Shown: positions 6,784-9,296 of the stretch, in pieces | Layout: each line of letters starts with the position of its first letter | Numbering within the stretch: position 1 is the first letter of the stretch | From: Gammaproteobacteria bacterium | GTDB taxonomy: Bacteria > Pseudomonadota > Gammaproteobacteria > Steroidobacterales > JACDCP01 | DNA length: 9,296 nt | Reading direction: 5' to 3' | Assembly: GCA_013817465.1 (NCBI GenBank) | Contig: JACDCP010000115.1 | Coordinates: forward strand, 1 to 9,296 | Program-made: the position numbers and the translations under genes | The notes under the pieces: generated by a model | Seen by the model: only the letters and a program-made list of their open reading frames with translations | The model's database searches: none | What the model was told of the DNA's origin: nothing

Positions 6784-7447
6784 CGGGATCCTCCGGCGGA
6801 GGTTCCTCGGGCGGGAGTTCTTCGGGCGGGGTCTCCTCTGGCGGGCTCGGCTCCTCGGGAACTTGCGGTTGCAGGCCACCGGGCGCGCCCGTCAACCACG
6901 GGCTGCCGAAGCTCTGCAGGCTGAGCGCGCTGCCGGCAAAGCCGGCGAGGGTAATGAGCACGGCATCGGGGTCGTCTGCCAGCGCCACGTCGACCTCGAT
7001 GCGTCGCAGGCTCTCGACCGCCGTCTCGGAGACGCGCGATACCCAGCGCCAGCTCTGGGTGGCAAATTCGACCTCGCCGTCGCTTTCACCGATCTCCGGC
7101 AACTCGCCCTCCAGGCGAATGTCCGTCATGCGGTTCATGGCGATCCAGTCCGCCAGCGTCTTCTCGCGCATATACGTCGTGTCCGAGACAATCTGATTGA
7201 CTGCGGAGAACGCGGCCAGCATGCCTATGGCGACAATCGACAGCGCCACCATGACTTCGACGAGCGTGAACGCTCTGCAGCCGGCGGGGATCTGCCGCAG
7301 CTCCTTTGTCTGGCTCGCGGAGGTTGGCCGCGCTTCCTTCGAGTCGCTCCCCGATACTCGCCTGGTCAAAAGAAGTACCGCAAACCCCTGCCGGGCGTAA
7401 GCTCGCCCCCGCCAGGACTGACAACTCTTCGCGACACTACAGAGCAT
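6773..7447 (-). CDS. gspI: Type II secretion minor pseudopilin GspI (start uncertain, Pro/Glu-rich tail)
   Basis: The pseudopilin core is clear. FTLVEVMVALSIVAIGM starts at residue 60 of the longest frame, with Glu at mature position 5, followed by LADWIAMNRMTDIRL (98-112), the GspI signature. Two features are odd. The residue before the cleavage site is Ala (GCRA/F), not Gly. The only ATG upstream (7447, 11 bp inside gspH) gives a 59-residue leader, whereas class III leaders are usually 5-25 residues. TTG at 7369 would give a 33-residue leader. A strong AAAGGAG at 7307-7301 stands 9 nt before an ATC at 7291 that would give MPAGCRA/F, so the true start may be there. The C-terminus (~residues 197-224) extends past the usual fold as a Pro/Glu tail of PPEEx repeats. 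The function call is secure; the 5' end is not. The coordinates given use the ATG. Confidence 0.85.
   Translation of the reverse strand: MLCSVAKSCQSWRGRAYARQGFAVLLLTRRVSGSDSKEARPTSASQTKELRQIPAGCRAFTLVEVMVALSIVAIGMLAAFSAVNQIVSDTTYMREKTLADWIAMNRMTDIRLEGELPEIGESDGEVEFATQSWRWVSRVSETAVESLRRIEVDVALADDPDAVLITLAGFAGSALSLQSFGSPWLTGAPGGLQPQVPEEPSPPEETPPEELPPEEPPPEDPGDH
6785..6844 (-). repeat. 15-bp tandem repeat encoding PPEEx in the gspI tail
   Basis: Four adjacent 15-bp units encode PPEET, PPEEL, PPEEP and PPEDP, preceded by a degenerate unit reading PEEPS. The units differ mainly at third codon positions (Glu as GAG GAG, GAA GAA, GAG GAA), which suggests the peptide has been kept while the DNA drifted. 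The last unit carries the GGAGG that serves gspJ. The reading frame stays open to the TGA at 6775-6773. Confidence 0.85.
6790..6794 (-). promoter_or_regulatory. Shine-Dalgarno of gspJ inside gspI
   Basis: GGAGG on the minus strand, six bases upstream of the GTG at 6783. It decides the gspJ start and lies within the last PPEEx codon repeat of gspI. Confidence 0.75.
7301..7307 (-). promoter_or_regulatory. Strong Shine-Dalgarno-like site AAAGGAG before the gspI core
   Basis: AAAGGAG is among the best ribosome-binding matches in the operon, but no ATG, GTG or TTG follows within range. Nine bases downstream is ATC (7291-7289), in frame with gspI, giving a 7-residue prepilin leader. The CTG at 7300 directly abuts the site and is too close to use it. 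The site either supports a non-AUG start or is the relic of one. Confidence 0.55.
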
Positions 7448-7979
7448 GCTTCTCGATCTCAGTCTCGCCGTTCGCCTCGCCCGTGATCGTGAATCGATAA
7501 TCCTCGATGTCCCGCTCGAGGTCGATCTCGAAGGGTGTCATCTGACCGCTCGACAGGATCATGATCTGCGGCGCGAAGTCTTCCTCGGCATCATCCTTCT
7601 GCACGTGTTCGTCGAGCACGACCTTGCGGCCTTCGATGGCAAGCTCGAAGCGTCCGCCTTCCGGCAACTCGCGCGCGCGCAGAAGGTCGTCGCCCTCGAT
7701 GGACAGCCAGCGGTTAGTCAGCGCGTCGAAGACGAAAAACCGGTAAGCCGCCGGTTCGAGCAGGAGGCCGACCTCGCGGCCCTGCAGGAGGGCATCCTCC
7801 GCGGCCAGATCGATCAGTGCCACGAGCCGATCGGCCTCGCGCACCATCTCCCGATCGTCACCGACCAGGCCGACGGAAAGCAGCGTAGCGGCCGCCACGA
7901 TCGCCATGATGACCGCGACGACGAGAATCTCCAGCAGCGTAAAGCCGCGGGCCGTCGACGAGCCTGGAAGATCGCGCAA
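7437..7979 (-). CDS. gspH: Type II secretion minor pseudopilin GspH
   Basis: A 180-residue protein with a TTG start at 7979. An in-frame TGA lies two codons upstream, and no other start codon occurs before the cleavage site, so TTG is the only conventional choice. The leader MRDLPGSSTARG is cut at G12/F13. The mature N-terminus FTLLEILVVAVIMAIVAAAT has Glu at position 5. The globular domain contains the GspH-type beta block PQIMILSSGQMTPFEI (137-152), preceded by an acidic loop KDDAEEDFA (~128-136). GspH joins the tip complex to the GspG shaft of the pseudopilus. The ribosome binding site is weak, which, with the TTG and the preceding hairpin, suggests much lower expression than gspG (inference). 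The 3' end overlaps the upstream ATG of gspI by 11 bp. Confidence 0.92.
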   Translation of the reverse strand: MRDLPGSSTARGFTLLEILVVAVIMAIVAAATLLSVGLVGDDREMVREADRLVALIDLAAEDALLQGREVGLLLEPAAYRFFVFDALTNRWLSIEGDDLLRARELPEGGRFELAIEGRKVVLDEHVQKDDAEEDFAPQIMILSSGQMTPFEIDLERDIEDYRFTITGEANGETEIEKHAL

Positions 7980-8020
7980 GGTTCAGTCCGCGATGCGCGC
8001 CAGGTCAACTCGTCGCCGGG

Positions 8021-8049
8021 GCGGCAAAAGCGTGGATTGCCTTTTCCGC
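8021..8049 (-). other. Hairpin in the gspG-gspH spacer
   Basis: In the gspG mRNA, directly after the stop codon, GCGG AAAAG pairs with CTTTT CCGC. The stem is nine base pairs with one unpaired base on the 3' side and a 10-nt loop; a competing 5-bp stem (GGCAA/TTGCC) overlaps it. No U-run follows, so it is not an ordinary intrinsic terminator. It could protect the 3' end of the gspG message after processing, or reduce read-through to the minor pseudopilin genes. Spacing and pairing are seen; the role is inferred. Confidence 0.5.
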
Positions 8050-8050
8050 G

Positions 8051-8491
8051 TCATTCTTCGATTTCCCAGTTGCCGATGTCGGCGTCGATGCCTTCGCCGC
8101 CCGGCTGGCCGTCGGCACCCAGCGTGAAGACATCGATGTCGCCCTGCAGGCCCGGCTGCAGGTATTCATAAGGATTCTGCCAGGGATCGCGGGGCAGGCG
8201 GTCGAGATAGGGTTTCCAGTTGCGCACGGTGGTATCAACAGGCTCGTCCACGAGTGCCTCGAGCCCTTGATCCGTGGTCGGGTATTTGTAATTGTCGAGG
8301 CGATACAACTTGAGGGCGCTCTCGATGCCGCGGATGTCCTGTCGGGCGCGTGTGATCTGGGCATCGTCAATGCGGTTGATGACGTTCGGCGCGACCAGTG
8401 CTGCCAGCACGCCGAGGATCACCACCACGACCATGATCTCGATGAGCGTGAAGCCCGCGCTCCGCCGCCGTAAAAAAGCTACACAAGTCAT
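8051..8491 (-). CDS. gspG: Type II secretion major pseudopilin GspG
   Basis: A 146-residue protein, typical for GspG, and the first gene of this operon. The leader MTCVAFLRRRSAG (13 residues, basic before the site) is cut at G13/F14. The mature end FTLIEIMVVVVILGVLAALV has Glu5 and is nearly the family consensus. Downstream are RLDNYKYPTTDQGLEALV (64-81), DPWQNPYEY (102-110) and the calcium-binding C-terminal loop GADGQPGGEGIDADIGNW (125-142), the hallmark of the major pseudopilin. It polymerises into the periplasmic pseudopilus shaft that moves folded exoproteins toward the secretin. Start is ATG at 8491; the nearest Shine-Dalgarno-like AAAGG is about 13 bases upstream, longer than optimal. 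It is divergent from the rhombosortase gene across 51 bp and separated from gspH by 71 bp with a hairpin. Confidence 0.98.
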   Translation of the reverse strand: MTCVAFLRRRSAGFTLIEIMVVVVILGVLAALVAPNVINRIDDAQITRARQDIRGIESALKLYRLDNYKYPTTDQGLEALVDEPVDTTVRNWKPYLDRLPRDPWQNPYEYLQPGLQGDIDVFTLGADGQPGGEGIDADIGNWEIEE

Positions 8492-8542
8492 TGAGTTTTC
8501 GCTACCTTTCAGTGACCTCGAGAGGTTCTCATACTACCTTTA
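8492..8542. promoter_or_regulatory. Divergent gspG/rhombosortase control region with paired repeats
   Basis: This 51-bp spacer must hold 5' control signals for both divergent genes unless promoters lie inside the coding regions. It contains the direct repeat CTACCTTT at 8502-8509 and 8534-8541 (32-bp period, about three helical turns). Between them is the inverted repeat ACCTC-GA-GAGGT at 8515-8526, overlapped by GAGA-GGT-TCTC at 8520-8530. On the minus strand the repeats read AAAGGTAG, so the 8502-8509 copy also serves as the closest ribosome-binding-like site for gspG. CATACT at 8530-8535 is a weak -10-like match on the plus strand. I could not find a convincing -35/-10 pair in either direction. 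Confidence 0.45.
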
Positions 8543-9226
8543 ATGGCGCTCGAACGCATCACACGACACCTGCGGTTTGCGCTCGACGCCTTCCGTCTCG
8601 AGCGGGCTTACGGCGTCACGCTGCTTGCCGTAGTCGTGCTTGCGCTGCTGCTCGGTGCCGGCGGCGCGGAAACCACAAGCGCCCTGCGCTACGATCGCGC
8701 GGCCCTCGCCGACGGGGAGTTCTGGCGCCTCGTGACCGGGCATTTCGTGCACCTGAACTGGGGCCACCTCCTGTTAAACGTCGCTGGCCTCGGAATGGTC
8801 TGGCTGCTGTTCGCAACCGAGTACCCGCTGTGGCGCTGGGTCCTGGTGTCCGTGGCCGGCCTCGCGGCCATGGACCTGGGCTTCTGGATTTCCGAGCCGC
8901 CGCTCGCCTGGTATGTCGGGCTGTCCGGCTTGCTGCATACCCTGTTTGCAGCGGGCAACCTCCGATGGATTGCCGAGGATATGCCCGACGGGTTAGTGAT
9001 AGGCGCCGTGTTTGCGGCCAAGCTCATCTGGGAACAGACGATAGGTCCGCTGCCGTTCACGGAAAGCTCTGCCGGCGGGCCGGTCGTCGTCGACGCCCAC
9101 TTTTACGGCGCGATCGGCGGCGCCGTCGCCGCACTGGGGCTCCTGATCTACGACCGTCGCCTGATCCGGGGCGAGAGGCCAGCGACGCGCGGTCGGTCGG
9201 GAGGAGACGGCAACGGACGGGTATAA
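8543..9226 (+). CDS. rrtA: Rhombosortase (rhomboid-family GlyGly-CTERM serine protease)
   Basis: A 227-residue polytopic protein with about six hydrophobic helices (~24-40, 73-91, 98-116, 122-138, 150-164, 183-204), the minimal GlpG-like rhomboid core. The GLSG box (126-129) gives catalytic Ser128, and DAHFYGA gives His186 in the last helix. GHLLLN (74-79) supplies the His/Asn pair of the oxyanion helix. The LRYDRAALADGEFWRLVTGH segment and short length match the rhombosortase subfamily rather than generic GlpG or RarD-type rhomboids. Rhombosortases cleave proteins with a C-terminal GlyGly motif, transmembrane helix and basic tail after translocation; these substrates reach the surface through the T2SS, encoded divergently next door. 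There is no good Shine-Dalgarno before the ATG at 8543, and no other start is available before the in-frame stop at 8513. Family call is strong; the rrtA symbol is by analogy with Vibrio cholerae. Confidence 0.88.
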   Translation: MALERITRHLRFALDAFRLERAYGVTLLAVVVLALLLGAGGAETTSALRYDRAALADGEFWRLVTGHFVHLNWGHLLLNVAGLGMVWLLFATEYPLWRWVLVSVAGLAAMDLGFWISEPPLAWYVGLSGLLHTLFAAGNLRWIAEDMPDGLVIGAVFAAKLIWEQTIGPLPFTESSAGGPVVVDAHFYGAIGGAVAALGLLIYDRRLIRGERPATRGRSGGDGNGRV

Positions 9227-9227
9227 T
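9222..9227 (+). promoter_or_regulatory. Possible -10 box (TATAAT) for fabD
   Basis: A perfect TATAAT sits in GC-rich DNA, nine bases before the fabD ATG and overlapping the rhombosortase TAA stop (9224-9226). No TTGACA-like hexamer is found 16-18 bp upstream (sequence near 9199 is GGGAGG), so recognition would depend on the -10 region alone. Initiation from it would leave a transcript with almost no 5' leader. Confidence 0.4.
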
Positions 9228-9236
9228 CCGCGCCTC

Positions 9237-9296
9237 ATGTCACTCGCTTTCGTTTTTCCCGGCCAGGGCTCGCAGTCAGTCGGCATGCTCGAGGAG
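9237..9296 (+). CDS. fabD: Malonyl-CoA:ACP transacylase FabD (3' partial, first 20 codons)
   Basis: Only the first 20 residues are in the window: MSLAFVFPGQGSQSVGMLEE. The FVFPGQGSQSVGM motif is the N-terminal acyltransferase signature of FabD, which transfers malonyl groups from malonyl-CoA to acyl carrier protein in fatty acid synthesis; the catalytic Ser/His lie beyond the window. The ATG at 9237 follows the rhombosortase stop by 10 bp and has no Shine-Dalgarno within 15 bases. fabH, the usual upstream neighbour in gammaproteobacteria, is not directly before it. Other acyltransferase-domain proteins share PGQGSQ, but this exact start at the N-terminus favours FabD. Confidence 0.92.
   Translation, partial: MSLAFVFPGQGSQSVGMLEE

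Noticed and set aside
6784..6879. Longer N-terminus for GspJ beginning at 6879.
   Set aside because: It reads the gspI repeat in another frame; GTG at 6783 has a well-placed GGAGG and gives a normal leader.
7393..7408. GGGCG-TAAGCT-CGCCC hairpin between gspH and the gspI core as a terminator.
   Set aside because: The stem is only 5 bp, no T-run follows, and downstream genes require read-through.
7308..7436. A promoter for gspI-N (TTGTCA near 7426, TTGACC near 7369).
   Set aside because: Neither -35-like hexamer has an acceptable -10 at 16-18 bp.
7446..8171. Open frame of 241 codons on the plus strand opposite gspH and gspG.
   Set aside because: It is the mirror of two pseudopilin genes, His/Arg/Gln-rich and without motifs.

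Overview
The window is GC-rich and tightly packed, with no gene-free stretch longer than about 75 bp. It looks like a chromosomal segment of a gammaproteobacterium. That rests on a canonical gsp gene order, a rhombosortase-type rhomboid protease, the start of fabD, and a membrane diguanylate cyclase of a type common in that class. The genus cannot be told from the sequence. I see no mobile element, rRNA, tRNA or CRISPR.

Layout: (1) 1-2707, plus strand: the C-terminal ~901 residues of a membrane signalling protein with a two-component-regulator-type beta-propeller, Y_Y_Y domain, one transmembrane helix, GAF domain and GGDEF domain; its 5' end lies outside the window. (2) 8491-2734, minus strand: a continuous type II secretion (T2SS) operon gspG-H-I-J-K-L-M-N. 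It encodes the major pseudopilin (G), four minor pseudopilins (H, I, J, K), the inner-membrane platform proteins L and M, and GspN. Genes from H onward overlap by 4-11 bp or nearly touch if the upstream ATG of gspI is used; G and H are separated by 71 bp. gspC, gspD, gspE and gspF are not in the window. (3) 8543-9226, plus strand and divergent from gspG: a six-helix rhomboid protease best matching rhombosortase, the enzyme family that processes GlyGly-CTERM proteins exported by the T2SS. (4) 9237-9296, plus strand: the first 20 codons of fabD.

How they fit together: G-K build the periplasmic pseudopilus, L and M anchor it to the absent ATPase and platform, and N is an accessory membrane protein. 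The neighbouring rhombosortase would act on T2SS cargo carrying a C-terminal GlyGly-CTERM anchor, so the 2.7-9.2 kb region can be read as a secretion-plus-surface-processing locus. The cyclase converges on gspN and may only be a neighbour.

The most unusual points are in gspI. It has no conventional start codon near its prepilin cleavage site, yet a strong Shine-Dalgarno sequence sits 9 nt before an ATC codon giving an ideal leader. It also has Ala at -1 and a C-terminal tail of PPEEx tandem repeats whose last repeat doubles as the gspJ ribosome binding site. Other points are a hairpin after gspG, a TTG start for gspH, paired CTACCTTT repeats in the divergent gspG/rhombosortase spacer, and a TATAAT box overlapping the rhombosortase stop just upstream of fabD.
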